Assembly: GCA_004369045.1 (NCBI GenBank)
Contig: ML213503.1
Span: forward strand, 1 to 64,000
DNA length: 64,000 nt
Reading direction: 5' to 3'
From: Heliocybe sulcata
Taxonomy: Eukaryota; Basidiomycota; Agaricomycetes; Gloeophyllales; Gloeophyllaceae
Under the pieces are notes generated by a model. It did no database searches, was not told where the DNA came from, and was given only the letters and a program-made list of their open reading frames with translations. Of this stretch, positions 21,542-37,840 are shown piece after piece. Position 1 is the first letter of the stretch. The number at the start of each line of letters is the position of its first letter. The position numbers were made by a program, and so were the translations under genes.

Positions 21542-24178
21542 CTACGTCTTCAAACTCTTCACGAGCATCTTATTCACCCCCTCCCTCTTCTTCACTTCGC
21601 CGTCCTTACCCTCACGCCTCGCAATCTCAACAAACCTTTCCCCGCACCACATTCTCAGCGGCACATTCCCCACACTCACCACCTCCACCCTCGTCTTGCC
21701 CAGCTTCCCGTTCACACCGATGTCCTTCAGCTTCTGTACTGGTGCGCCGAGGCCCATTGCGAGCTGCTCGCACGTCTCGAGCATCGACTTTGCGTGCTCC
21801 GTCGAAGTGTGTAGGTAATGCGCTGAGATGAGCGCGAGCAGGAGAGCCCGGAGATGGTTGTCCTGCGATTTGGACGCCAGGCTGAGGGCATTTTTGAGAT
21901 GCTGCCTGTACCCAAGAGAACAGCGTCAGGAAAGATGCAATCATAGACGTCAAGAAATACCCACTTCGACTTCAGTATCTCAGTCGCCAAACAGGCCTCC
22001 ACAACCTGCCCCACCGCCTCCAGCGTAGCACCCTTCCCTTTACACTTCCTTGCCAGCTTCTCGCACTCCTTCACACTCTCTTCTCGTCCGTACATAGCGA
22101 TTCTCATCACCAGCTCCCCGGCCCTTGCCGCAATCTCCACGAACTCATCCTTGCGGGCAGCCCCATCCCCAGAACGAGCAAGGAAAGATGCAGCCTGATA
22201 GCATTGAATCGTCATCTCCGTCTGACCCCGCGCATGCGCAAGGTGTCCCTGCTGCAATGCAATCCGAGCGGCGAACAGCTCGAAGATATCGTACGTCCGC
22301 GTATGAGCTATCAACTGGTCGAGGTTCTGCCACCAGCAAACTGTCAGTCGGGCATCCATCGCGAAGACACTCTGAAGAACGTACCCGCTGCGCCTCGCCG
22401 AACTCGCTGCGCATGACGCAAACCGAGACCAGCTCGCAAAGAAGGTCCGCCTTGATCCTCGCCATCCGCTGCTGAATTTCTTCTACTTCGCCTACACTCG
22501 TCCAAGGTGGCACTGCCAACATGCACTCAGCGATCCACTCTCCAATACGATCGAGAATGGGGAAGACACGAAGTACGCGACACTCACATATAACGTCCTT
22601 CCCCACCTCCCGTTCCCATGCAGCAATGCCCTCTCCAGCAAACACCTTCCTCTTCGGCTTCCTCCCCACCGCGTCGCGCTTCGCCACAGCGCTCACCAAG
22701 AACGTTAGCATATAAAGGATTCGAGGATGCGTAACCTGAACCGATAGCGGTGGCCCATTGTCGAACGGTATCTAGAGCAGTCCGTCAACATAATACCGGA
22801 AGAAAGCGACGGTATGTGGAAGATAGCCTTACCTCCACAACACCGGCGGCGAACCTGTCCAATGCCCCAGAGTCAAGCAGCGCGTGGAGATGTATCAGGC
22901 GCGCGGATGCCTCCGCCGCATTCCCCGCATGCGTATAGAACGTGATGGCTATAACCAGCACGTGCACCGCCATAGCAGTCTCGAACGGTTCCGTAAACTT
23001 CGGCAAAGTCTGCGCCTGCGGCGTCGACGTATTCGCCGTCTCGTAGCTCATCCCCAGATCTCCCTCGGCGCCCTTCAGCACCTCCTCCACCTCCTCCCAC
23101 ATCTCCGCCTTCACCATCGCCCTCAGCCTCAACACCTTGCACAACAGCACGACGCGCTCGTGTCCCCGTCCATTCAGCCGCGCGAGGTTCTCCAGCGCGT
23201 CGATATTGCCCAGGCCAGCAGAGATCTCCCCGGGTACGGAGGACCCAATGAACGATTCGATTCGCGCGAGGTGCGCGGCATAGACGATGTGCGGCGGGTC
23301 AGAGGGGAGGAAGGAGGAGGTGAGGCGGGAGAGGAGTTTGCGTGAGAATTTGGCATTTTGGTGCCAGGCAGCTAGACGGGCGTGTAGGAACGTGAAGTGG
23401 TGGAGGTAGATGGATAATGAGGGATGCTAGGGTGTATGCGTTAGTTTAGGCTATGGATGCTGTGGCAATGAGGACGTACCTTCTGAGCTATAAGAGTCTG
23501 CACAGGAACCGTAGAGTCAGCGTTTCAGTTCATGCTATAGAGCGATGAGGAGGAGACAGAAACACTGGAGCATGGGTACGCATATAGCCACATCCACAGC
23601 ATACCAGGCATGATCTGCGGGTCGAACAGACGGGACATAGCGTCCGCCATACTAGACAGTATACCAGAAGACGTCCTTTGAGTGCACCATACGTCCTGGT
23701 AGCCGCATATATGCGCATATAATGCACCCTGAGCCCACTAACCAAACTCACTACTCACCCCTTTCGCAATCGCCTTCTCAACCTACACCGCACAGCACAA
23801 ACATCAGACCAGAATACATTGCTCCAATCGCGTACCCACCTCAGTCTCGACGCCCCGCGCCCATTCACTTCCCTCCCTCGCACACCACCCACCCGCCACA
23901 ACCCCCATCCCCACCTCCGCCAGCGCCGTCCACGCCCTGCACTCCACCTCTGGGCTCAGCGCGCCTAGTCCCAGGCACGCTCGCACCGCAGCCAAGGAGA
24001 GACACAAGGACTGCGCGTGGAACTTGCTGCTCGGGGGCTGGATCAGTAAAGCGGGAAGAGAGAGGAGCAGGACGTGTGGTGGGAGGGGCTTGAACAGCGA
24101 GGAAGAGGAGGCCGATGCTTTTGCATTCGACATATGGGTGGTTTTCTGGCGCTTCGTGGGTCTACTTGCCTCGGGCAT
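21542..24178 (-). CDS. MAU2: Cohesin loading factor MAU2/SCC4
   Basis: TPR-like partner of Scc2/NIPBL that loads cohesin onto chromatin. The start MPEASRPTKRQKTTH carries a basic nuclear-type signal. Successive exons give LFKPLPPHVLLLSLPALLIQ, HPSLSIYLHHFTFLHARLAA, FSRKLLSRLTSSFLPSDPPH and LARIESFIGSSVPGEISAGL. Then comes VQVTHPRILYMLTFLVSAVA followed by KRDAVGRKPKRKVF, a stretch I associate with this family in Agaricomycetes. Later exons contain FELFAARIALQQGHLAHA, TIQCYQAASFLARSG and NALSLASKSQDNHLRALLLA, which are helix pairs of TPR style. The C-terminal exon ends at a TAG at 21542. About ten introns are present, so the exon map is approximate. The gene converges on the unknown gene ending at 21010. 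Confidence 0.85.
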
Positions 24179-24419
24179 CGTGCGCGACGGTGAGCAGAGC
24201 AAAGAGGAGTGACGAGGTAGTGGAAGATTCATGGACTCGGGCGATCGGAAGCCTGACGCGAAGCGTCACGCGTCTGGTCACACTTCGCTAGTAACGCGTC
24301 TTGCCACATGCATATACAAGCAGAAGCATTCTATTCTAGGTCTATGAAATCCGTCCCCTTATACACCTGTGATCTGTTCTTTTTCTCACTATTACACTTC
24401 ATTTCAATTTCTTTCCACT

Positions 24420-26331
24420 CTAATGAGCCAACAGCGAGCGTCCGGACATTTCTACGACGCATTGAATGAGCACCCAGCCTACTGAATAAAAGAACAGAAC
24501 CCAAAGACTCACCTTCCGGCTGCGGCAGCCCCAAAATATCCAACACTGTCGGCGCCACATCCGCCAACGCCCCCTCCTCTTCCTCCCCATCCTTTTTGTC
24601 CACACTGAAGCTCAACTTCTTCGCGTCTCCGGTCATAATAAACGGCACGGCATTCGTCGTGTGCGCTGTATGCGGCGCGCCTGTTTCGGGGTTGACCATC
24701 TGCTCGGCGTTCCCGTGGTCCGCCGTGACGAGGAGCACGTAGCCCGCCTCTTGGCACGCCTCATAGACGGTCTTGACCGCTTTGTCGGTCGCAGAGATCG
24801 CCTTGACGGCCGCGTCGTAAACGCCGGTATGGCCCACCTAGAAAACTATCAATATGTGCGCGTAGCAATAAGACGAGACGCTCACCATATCCGGCGGCGC
24901 GAAATTGCACATTACAAACTCATGCTCGCCCTTCTTCACAATCTCCGCCACCTTGTCCGCCACGCTCTGCACGCTCATCTCCGGCTGCTTATCGTACGTT
25001 GGCACCTTCGGACTCGGGATCATATGCCGCTCCTCGTTCTCGAACTGCTTCTCCACGCCGCCGTTGAAGAAGAATGTCACGTGCGCGTACTTTTCGGTTT
25101 CCGCGACGTGCGCCTGCTTCACACCCTGCTTCGCGAGCCACTCGGCGAGGACGTTGGTCATGGCTTGTGGGGGGAAGGCGACGGGAAAGGGGAACTCGGC
25201 GTTGTAGCGCGACATGGTGGTGATGTGCTAAGGCAATGCGACGTTAGGGAGGAAAAGAGGGGATAGAAGGGGGCGTACGAGGTTCTCCGGGATCTTGGTG
25301 TCGATGGGCTTGTCCGGCAGACCGAAGACAGTCGTAATCTCGCGGACGCGGTCGGAGCGGTAGTTGAAGAAGAACAGCGTGTCGCCCTCTGGGAGTCGCA
25401 TCAGCACTTCCCATGCAAGTAGTGTATGGCTTCGTACCCTTAATCCTGCCCGCCTCGCCGTTCACAATGATCGGCTTCAAAAACTCATCCGTCTCATCCT
25501 TCTTGTACTTCTCCTCAATCGCCTTGACCACATCCTTCCCCTCCTCGCCTTCGCCGTTCACTAGACCCTCCACGGCAATCTTGACCCGCTCCCAGCGCTT
25601 GTCGCGGTCCATCGCGTAGTAGCGCCCGACAACGGTCGCGATCTCGCCAATCTTTTCTTTCTGGATAAAGTCGACCAGTTGCTGGGCGTACTTGGAGGCC
25701 GAGCGCGGCGCGGTGTCGCGGCCGTCGCCGAAGAAATGGATGTAGACGTGCGGCACGCCGATCTCTTTGGCGGTCTCGAGGAGGGCGAACAGGTGGTGGA
25801 TGTGGGAGTGGACACCGCCGTCCGAGACCTACACAGGGTCAGAATCCAGACGAGTTTCATGAGTGAGTCGCGCACCAAGCCTAGGAGGTGCAGCCTCCCG
25901 TTTCCCTCCTTTGCCCGCTTGAAGCTCCCTACAATCTTGTCCTCCTTGTGGAACTGCCTCTTTTTGATCGAGACATCAATCTTGACAATGTCCTGCCACA
26001 CAATCCGCCCAGCACCGATGTTCAAATGCCTGCCGCCTCGTCAGCTTGACACCAAGCACATTCACGGTGAATCCCCACCCGACTTCAGAGTTGCCCATCA
26101 ACCCGTCGCTCAGCCCGACAGCCAGACCGTGTGCGTGCAGCGTTCGATAGCTATGCTCCTTTGCGATCGTGTCCATGTTCGTCGTGTCGCCTGCGTCAAT
26201 CGCGTCGCCCTTCATGCCCTTCTCGGGCGCGATGCCCCATCCGTCGTGGACGCTGCACTCATTGTTAGCTCCTTGCCTCCTACAGACGCCGGTACTCACA
26301 TCAGGCAGACCTTGTTCTTGACCTCGACCAT
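24420..26331 (-). CDS. gpmI: Phosphoglycerate mutase, cofactor-independent
   Basis: Glycolytic enzyme that interconverts 3- and 2-phosphoglycerate through a phosphoserine, using two divalent metal ions. The start is MVEVKNKVCLIVHDGWG, spliced inside the motif. The catalytic serine is in GLMGNSEVGHLNIGAGR. Other hallmarks are VSDGGVHSHIHHLFAL, HFFGDGRDTAPRSA, VVGRYYAMDRDKRWERV, FFNYRSDRVREI, FAPPDMVGHTGV, VTADHGNAEQM and APHTAHTTNAVPF. These supply the Asp and His metal ligands in the expected order. The last intron (GTGAG to GTCGTAG) joins PQPE to a final short exon reading EMSGRSLLAH, so the stop is at 24420, not at the read-through frame further left. Length is about 520 residues, normal for the family. 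It is unrelated to the cofactor-dependent mutase of budding yeast. Confidence 0.96.
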
Positions 26332-29300
26332 GTTGCTAGTGATAAGAGTACCGACTGGATAAGTCGACGCGGACGGCAAGCGGCGGTCGTGTCTTTTCTA
26401 GCTGATCTTATCTCGGCGTCGGTCGGCGCACGTGGCGGACCTCGAGCCCATCGACGCGCCCAGTCGCCAGTCCACCGAGTTGACCATGTCGTGCTAGACT
26501 GCGAGCGCTCTAGTGCTGCTCTATGACCTCTGCCTGGCCAAGGTGTTCGCGTCAGTTCGTACAAGCGCCGGTCAACAACGAACATCCCGACATGAACAGC
26601 GGCTAGAGTCGCATTTGCAACGTCCAAGGAACCGAAGGCAAGAAGCGCTCTCGGTGGACAAGAGGTTGTAGCACGGCGCGCAGCGGATTGTGCATTGAGC
26701 GCCGATGCGTAGGATGTGTGGGATTGTTGTCGGTAAGTCGACTCTTCTCATACCTGCTGCAGATGAATACATAATAAGTTCCTAGCCATTCCGGACTCTC
26801 TCAATCTCGCGGCCCGATATATGCCTCAGACATCTGCACTTTGAGACCAGTCACTAATGGGTAGTACCAATCCTGATACGAGACTTGCACCTTGTGAGTA
26901 CTAGCCTTCGCAGCCCCTGTACGGCCTTCCAGACTCTTACTCTCGCGGTTCGAAGCCTCAGACGTCTGCACTTCGAGACTAGTCACTACTGGGCGGTACC
27001 GGTTCTGAAGTGTCAATGTTCGCCGAGGCCAGCTGGCGCTTCAGCCACAGGTTGATCCATGACTGCGTGATATGAGCCCCTATATGCGATGAGCAAGCCC
27101 ATTGTCGTTTTCTGTGCCATCGCTTCCTGACTGCCTTTCCGCAGATGTGGCCGGATGTTTCTAGCTATTGTATCTCAGCCATGGGACGTGATCGAGTCTC
27201 TGAATTGGCTTGTCACTCAGTGAAGATGGTAGTCAAAGCCAGTCCGTTCTGTCCCGCGTCAGCAAGCACGATGACCATCCGTATCTCGAATGCCCCATGC
27301 CTCCCGTCTGGAAGTTGCCTGGATGTGCGCTGCAGGTCGCTGACTAAGGATAGCAGCCAAAGACAGCTCGTCCCGGCCGTGCGCCATGGGGTTTCTCAAC
27401 TACATGACGAGCATGAGTACCGTCATGTTCCGGCATCTCTAATACGCAAGTGTCCGTGAGACTGAAGGTCGACGAACGCCCGGCCGTGCTCGCGCATATA
27501 CCGCCTCCTTAGTTTCCTATCACCTTCATCGACACGCGCTGCATGCTCTCGCTTACGCTGGCCCATGCGTCGAGTCCTCCACGTTCCTAAATTGCCTTGG
27601 CGACTGCGGAGTGACTATCCCTTCGCGCACGACGCTGCACGAGACTCCCACCCCTCGCCGGGACCGGCGCTCGAGGCTAGCTCGTTTTTGTGGCCCTCCA
27701 TGGCACTATCTCGCACGACAAGTACGATACACGCCTTCAGAGCCCTTTCTCAATGCTGCGTGGCTGAATCCTCGAGATGGCTGTACGGATTGGCGACATG
27801 ATATCCCCAGATGCCCTCTGATGTGACCCGGAGATTGCGCAGGGTCATCTGTTGCGGTCCACGGATACGGCCGTCTACAGGGAACACAGTCATCCGCTAT
27901 CATCGGAAAGAACTGTCTATACTGTAGCTGTGAACAACTGTCATCGCATACATAGCCATTCGTCCACCCTACCCGGCGAGGGGTGCTAGCGCAGGCTACG
28001 GTTCTCCAGGGCCACAGTGCGAAGGCGCGTTGTACGCGCTCATATCCTCTCGGCATTACCTATCACATCTCGCGTACAAAGACTACGTGTCTGTGGTACT
28101 CGTCGCTTGCCAAGACGGCGACGGAAGTCAACTCGTCCGTCTGTAAACTCGCTGGCAGGCAACACATTTCTCCCCGAAACTGGTCCCAGTTAAGGATTCG
28201 CGCTACCTCTCTGTCTACAACCACCGCGTATGCGCGCGTATAAATGTCTTACAGCATGCTATCTTCTGTGTAACCTCGAAAAGAACCCCTGTCGAGTATC
28301 CCGAGTCCTCCAACGTGCTTAGCCGTGCTGGCGCGCCTCCATCGAGACTGGATTTCATTTCGTCTCAGCGGCCTCGGAGGGGGCAGCCCACCGAGCACCG
28401 CGCTGCGCGAAACCCTTCCATCTTCTCGGGAAGGGCTGGTATGCTTCGCCCGGGCCCTTCTTTTACCGGACCCGTAAGCTGAATGCCCGGCCCTCCCACA
28501 TCTGGCAGTGGGACCGATGAAGATTGCGCCGACGGAAATGTTAGCTGAAGTCACCTCCTTCCTGCAGTGCTTTCATGCTGTAGGGTTGGGGCGAGAGGGT
28601 CGCCGTGTACCTGGTCTGCCTCGGCCAACGCGACGCGGCTACGCATTGTCCGTTCGCGTACGAACTACATAGAACTCCTTCCTCAATCATATCCAATAAT
28701 GGACGTCTCGAGGTCTGAAACCACTGGAGGCCGTTTCCCGAATATCTCTCTATACCAAATCCTTTGCTCTTCTGCAAGGATGGTCCTTATCCTAACTCGG
28801 TGTGGTCATCCGCCGATACAGTCTACCAAGCCCTGCGACGTTTGACTTCGCAGCGTAAGGTGACTGAACCTCCCAATGATCACAGCGCCGTTCACCGTCC
28901 TCCACTTTGTGTCGAATGCACGAGGTACGTAGATCATTTCCTCTCCTGCAGGAACGGTTCTATGTCTTGCCTCTCAAGCTCCATCGCGAAAGCCTGGATG
29001 TGCGACGTCGCATCGCACCATGGAAATGAAGCGCGTCTTGGCCCCTCATACGCCGGTCTTTGCGGACGTTCCGAGACCTCCGGGCATCGTCGTTGTGCGA
29101 ACGTTATTATCTCCCCTTGGCGAAGGGTATGCTGGTCGGCCAAGGCAATGAGTGGGGTTCTTAGCCCGCGTGGCTTTGCAAATTAAATGCTGCCCCTCTG
29201 GAGCTTTCTTGACGCCAGGGACATCGAGACCTGAGACGAAAACAGCGCGACCCCTTCCGATGCCTTGGCATCGTGCATTTTCTAACACCATCGATGATGA

Positions 29301-30932
29301 AGTATAGACGAGGACCGAGGCGTTGTCATGCAGATCAGATGTCTCGTCACGTCTACCGGCTGTATGATCTGGGGGTGCTGTTTCATCGAGTATCATCGCC
29401 CTCGGCTCGAGCTTACCAACTATGCCCTGAGGATCGCAGCCCTGCGCTGTCGCTATGTCTAGTCACGTTTAGCGTGCCGGTCGTGCAAGTCGGAGCGTGT
29501 GGACAGCAGAGTATCCGGCGCAGCCAGTAATTAAAGTTGCGAATATCATGTCAGATAAACCCCTGAAGGTAGTCTCGCCCGTAGTGCGATGCTAATACCA
29601 CTGGAGGTTTTGCGCGGAAGCGATGCCCTGTAGTCATGCCGCGTTAACTCTGTCGAGGCATTCCCTGTTGTTTAGTGTCATCGACGCGACGACGGGGGCG
29701 CTGGTTTGCTGAGGGTCGTCCTTGAGTAGGCACCAGTTCGTGTAGTGCTACATCACTCGATGCTGTCGGGGTCGACTAAGTCTCTCGTTATCCCTGAGAG
29801 CTCAGACGACGACGAGGGCTGAAGAAACGGTCACAAGCTGCTCCTCAAGATGTGAGACTGAGCCCCGGAGGATGTGTGTAAGGGCGGGCAAGACGATATT
29901 TCGGCGCTATCACGGCTGTTAGAAAGTTGGCGAGCACTGGGAGTCAGCTATAGAACATTCAGTGCTTCGCTCTTATTCATGCGCAACGTATCTCTCGTGG
30001 TGCACGCTACTAGCCTATGGTGCAGTGTTGGGTTTCCTGTATTTTGCGGGTTGAGCAATTTGAACAAGCTTTCATTGAATTGATCTCGCCGGTACACCTG
30101 GATTATTGGAAGTACGAGTGCCACGTCACGGCTAATCTGGGGGTCGAGTGAAATCCTATGGTGCAAATGTTGTACCTGGGTCTTGTGCTGCCGTTCCCCG
30201 GCTGAATGTGAACTACTGCGGACGGACTTTTTTCGACATCAACTCATCGTCGGGGTCGCTTGCTGGACCGCATAGGATGCGTGATCTAGCCTGCAAACAT
30301 CCAGCTTCGGCTCCTGCTGACTGACACCGGTTTCGAACCACCATCAATTAGCAGGTTCCGGCTCGCAGCTTGAAACAACTGGCAGATGTTACGCATCGAG
30401 AATCGAGCTTGGAACTGAAACCTCAGTGTAATGACGGAGCAGAGAGGATGCAAAGCAGTACTGAATCTACGGATGACTCTAGGATAGCAGGACAAAGCAA
30501 TGTGCAGGAAAATACGTGAGAGCAAGAAGACAACGTCGTCCGGGGAAAATGGCCATGTTATTCGGCTGCCAGCACTACAGATTCTCCAGCAGTCCACCTG
30601 CAAGAGGATTCCGGGAATCGCGCTGAAGGGATGTCAAGCAAGTTGCAGTCAAACTCCTCCGCGGCATACCAAGCGGTATGTGCGTCCGCGCCTGCCCTGG
30701 TGTTACTACCGCGGTCGCGGCTAGCCGCGGCGGTGGGAAGAGCGGTGTGTCGCGCGACTTCAGTCCGCGGACCTTCCCAGGGGGAATGGATAGTCAGTGA
30801 CTGTGACTCCGTGATAGGTGCTGAACTCACGGTCTTCCAGCTTCAGTGCCATGCTCCTTCCGGTGTATTTATCACTAAGAGTATTGAACATCTCAGGAGG
30901 ACATAGCCCGGGCAGTTGATGACCGGGGAGTA
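26332..30932. other. 4.6 kb region with no recognisable gene
   Basis: This is the longest stretch without a gene call. The first bases are the phosphoglycerate mutase promoter. Open frames reach at most 140 codons (28764-29186 plus, 29046-29396 minus), occur on both strands and resemble nothing I know. Composition is CpG-rich and unlike the two CpG-poor islands. A short acidic open reading ending PESSDDDEG near 29800 resembles a real protein end but cannot be extended. No RNA gene is visible. It may hold an orphan or worn-out gene or unannotated transcripts. Confidence 0.4.
26795..27008. repeat. Diverged tandem duplication, unit about 120 bases
   Basis: Two neighbouring copies share the words TCTCGCGG, GCCTCAGAC, TCTGCACTT, GAGAC, AGTCACTA and TGGG followed by GGTACC or AGTACC. 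The first copy starts near 26810 and the second near 26938. The copies differ at many positions, so the duplication is old. No function is evident. Confidence 0.6.
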
Positions 30933-31628
30933 TTATATTGTTATCAAGGGATGTGGCGGGCATCTCTGGATTATATACTTAACATGAATAACGCACTTTG
31001 ACAAGAATAATGAGGGTAGCTTGCCTTGGCCATGTGCTCTCACTTTCCGTCCTCCTACTGGCCTTTTCCCTATTGCTCCTGCCTTCCTTATTTCTCCTTT
31101 TCCTGTCCCATGTCTTTTTACTTGTTTTAAGGCACGCTTCACCTGATACTCCTGTTGATAGAAGGACTGAAGCATGCTTAAAGCACTGCTGTAATTATAG
31201 GTCGAAATTCTCTGGAGGCGCTTTCTGACTGTGTCACTGAGAGACCAGACTGCCTTGCCCTCTCCATCAATGAATAGGAAGCGCCTCCCAGGGAAGGCAG
31301 GGTGGTAGATAACCCCATCCTCAGTGAGATTATAGTTCAAGGAGAGCCACTCTCTCCACTCATTATTGCTCACTTTCCCCCAAAGTCTCCTTGCTGTAGG
31401 GGCCACAGAGATATCTCCTGGCTGGCCAAGGTCTGGTCCAGGGGAGCCATCAAGGATAAAACATGTATAGCTGATGTCAACATTGTCCTCCTTGAACTTG
31501 AATGTTTCAGTAGGGATGTCTGATGTGGATGCAGAGGTTCCAGCAATGATCCCAGTCCTGCTAGAGTGCTCCAAGCAAGTCTGGGTGGAAGGCTCTGGAA
31601 TGGTATGGGCAGGACCTTTTTTGACCAT
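30933..31628 (-). CDS. Uncharacterised protein, paralog of the gene at 19.9 kb
   Basis: I do not recognise a named family. The first ATG in the frame is at 31628 (MVKKGPAHTIPEPST); the frame stays open further up but only through non-ATG codons. The core has ISYTCFILDG, PDLGQPGDISVAP, WREWLSLNYNL, VIYHPAFPGRRFLFI and KAVWSLSDTVRKRL. All of these pair with blocks in the plus-strand gene at 19.9 kb. After TYNYSSALSMLQSFYQQEYQ the protein becomes very basic (KRALKQVKRHGTGKGEIRK). A splice site may lie at this point, so the C-terminus is uncertain. No membrane helix or signal peptide is seen in the core. Like its paralog it lies in CpG-poor sequence (about 30990-31900), unlike the flanks. Confidence 0.6.
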   Translation of the reverse strand: MVKKGPAHTIPEPSTQTCLEHSSRTGIIAGTSASTSDIPTETFKFKEDNVDISYTCFILDGSPGPDLGQPGDISVAPTARRLWGKVSNNEWREWLSLNYNLTEDGVIYHPAFPGRRFLFIDGEGKAVWSLSDTVRKRLQRISTYNYSSALSMLQSFYQQEYQVKRALKQVKRHGTGKGEIRKAGAIGKRPVGGRKVRAHGQGKLPSLFLSKCVIHVKYIIQRCPPHPLITI

Positions 31629-32137
31629 AGCTGGGCTCAGAAACAACAAGAAGATATTCTGAGGATAAAATAAATTTCCGCTTCACATGAATAGTGGTGG
31701 GAAAATGGTCCCAGTATGGTAAGCACGTACTACCCTATATGGCAGTCACATGCACATATACAGTTGTGGATGTTATTCAATAAAACTGGCCTAGGCCGTA
31801 TGTAATTCAGCTGGCTCATGGTAATTAACAGCACATAAGCCCCCCTCAAAACCGTTGAGAAAGGTGCACCTGGGGATGCCCGGGCCAGATTGGACTGGTA
31901 TCAGCCACAGCCACATTGTCGGACGAGGCAGCTCGGAATCCTGGGGACCTTTGAATAGTAGTCCAGTGGGTTAGTATCCGACCTCTGCAAAGCGCCTGTG
32001 TCTATCCAGCGTCAAACTTGGTTGAAATCTCCAATGGTAGGCGAAAAACATGACCGTTTGAGTCTCCGCACAATACACGTGGGGCGCACAGCCACAGGCG
32101 AAGTGCTTCGCTGCGACAAGCGCCAAGTTCAACTGCC
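31629..32137. other. CpG-poor upstream region of the 31 kb gene, then EI24-like promoter
   Basis: From 31629 to about 31840 the sequence is AT-rich and CpG-poor, continuing the island that covers the unknown gene. It returns to CpG-rich composition before 32060. The right part is the likely promoter of the gene at 32138. No other gene is seen. Confidence 0.45.
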
Positions 32138-33371
32138 ATGGCTGAGCTCGACATACCAGGTTCTATAGGTCCGGAGCATGAGCTCGGGCCTCCTCAAGTT
32201 CCTGCTATACTAGCACGCGCAGAGTCGCGGCTGCAGTTTCCACCATCGTATGTTATCGTCGGCGTATACAGGTTGTTCACGGACAAGACGCTTTACGTGC
32301 CGGCGTGGAAGAAGTGTCAGCATGGCGTCGTCCGGGGACTCGCAGTAGGAGGCATCTGGGTGAGCTTCGTTTATGATTAGCGGGAATGTACACTTGACCT
32401 TCAACCCTGCTTGAAGGCATTCATGACGTTCGCGATACAACGAAAATTCGTCGAACTATTCCTCATCAAGTACGTCGCGCGGGAGGGACCCAACCATACC
32501 CATATTGACAATGCGCCTTAGATCTCCGCGAGTAACCGGCCTGTCACGGGATACCATCCTCGGCTTCCAAGTCCCCTTCAACCTTACCACCTATGCAACC
32601 CTCCTCTTCCTCTCGACGCAGGTCACCGCCATCCTCACATTCTTCCTCTCCCGCAACATCCGCATTGCGCGCCAACGCGCATGGGAACAAACAGTCGCCT
32701 CGCGAGGCAAAGGCCCCGATTTCTGGCAACCGTACGTGGAGGAGTGGGAGCACCCGCCCAAGGTGAACGAAGGAGGCTGGGCGATATGGGAAAAGACGTT
32801 CGCGAGCGTGCTTGGGCGATTTTTCGTGCGCAGAGGTCAGTTTGCTGCATTGCTTATGCTATGCCCGATCTGATTACCTTGAACAGTTCTCCTGCTGCCA
32901 TTCGACATCGTTCCTATCGCTGGTACCCTCATATCCGCAGGGCTGAGAGCGCTCGGGACGGCCAGATACCTGCACCAACCAGTAGGCCATCGTACCTCCG
33001 TCATTCCTTTAATCACTCCTCATTCTGTATCACAGTATTTTGAATCGAAGAAGATGAGCAAGTACGAAATTGCAGTATTCATCGAAGAGCGCAAATGGGA
33101 ATACCGAGGTAGGTCTCCTTTCATTCATCGCCCGGCTTGTCACCTCCAACTTGTCGCGCTCCTAGCTTTCGGTTTTGCGGCAGCCCTACTGGAAGGACTG
33201 CCTATCGTTGGACTGCTCTTCACAGTCTCTAACAGAATCGGCGCAGCTATGTGGGCTCACGGTACGTCCCCCTCCTATCGATTGCAATCACGTCTTAGTA
33301 GCAGCTCCCGTGCAGACCTCGAAAAAAGGCAGCACTACATTGCCTCTCAGAAGGAGGAGAAAACACAATGA
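32138..33371 (+). CDS. EI24/RRT8-LDS-like multi-pass membrane protein
   Basis: Predicted multi-pass membrane protein of the fungal group related to the EI24 domain and the yeast outer spore wall RRT8/LDS proteins; the exact function in basidiomycetes is not known to me. Five or more exons join in frame. Hydrophobic segments include IVGVYRLFTDKTLYVPAW, TLLFLSTQVTAILTFFLSRN, VLLLPFDIVPIAGTLISAGL and AFGFAAALLEGLPIVGLLFT. Conserved-looking soluble parts are GTARYLHQPYFESKKM, EIAVFIEERKWEYR and AMWAHDLEKRQH. The start ATG at 32138 opens a Pro-rich cytosolic head. The stop at 33371 leaves 162 bases to the convergent ISWI gene. Confidence 0.75.
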
Positions 33372-33533
33372 AGACGACGTTGGTCCCCAAGATTAGTGTA
33401 TATTAGGTACATACGAGGACATGTATTTCAGGCATAGGCACGGCATAAGCGACGTGGTAGAACATAACAAAGTGTAAGGGGTAGTACATAAATCGAACAA
33501 GCAAGACGGAGAAGCAATGAACGAAGGCCACTT

Positions 33534-37840
<4,307 letters not shown>

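Noticed and set aside
30300-30360. GGTTTCGAACCACC as a tRNA T-loop
   Set aside because: No matching acceptor stem or anticodon arm could be placed at the right distance on either strand.
26332-30932. Gene desert as a methylated, CpG-depleted repeat
   Set aside because: CpG is frequent throughout, unlike the islands at 19.3-20.7 and 31-31.9 kb.
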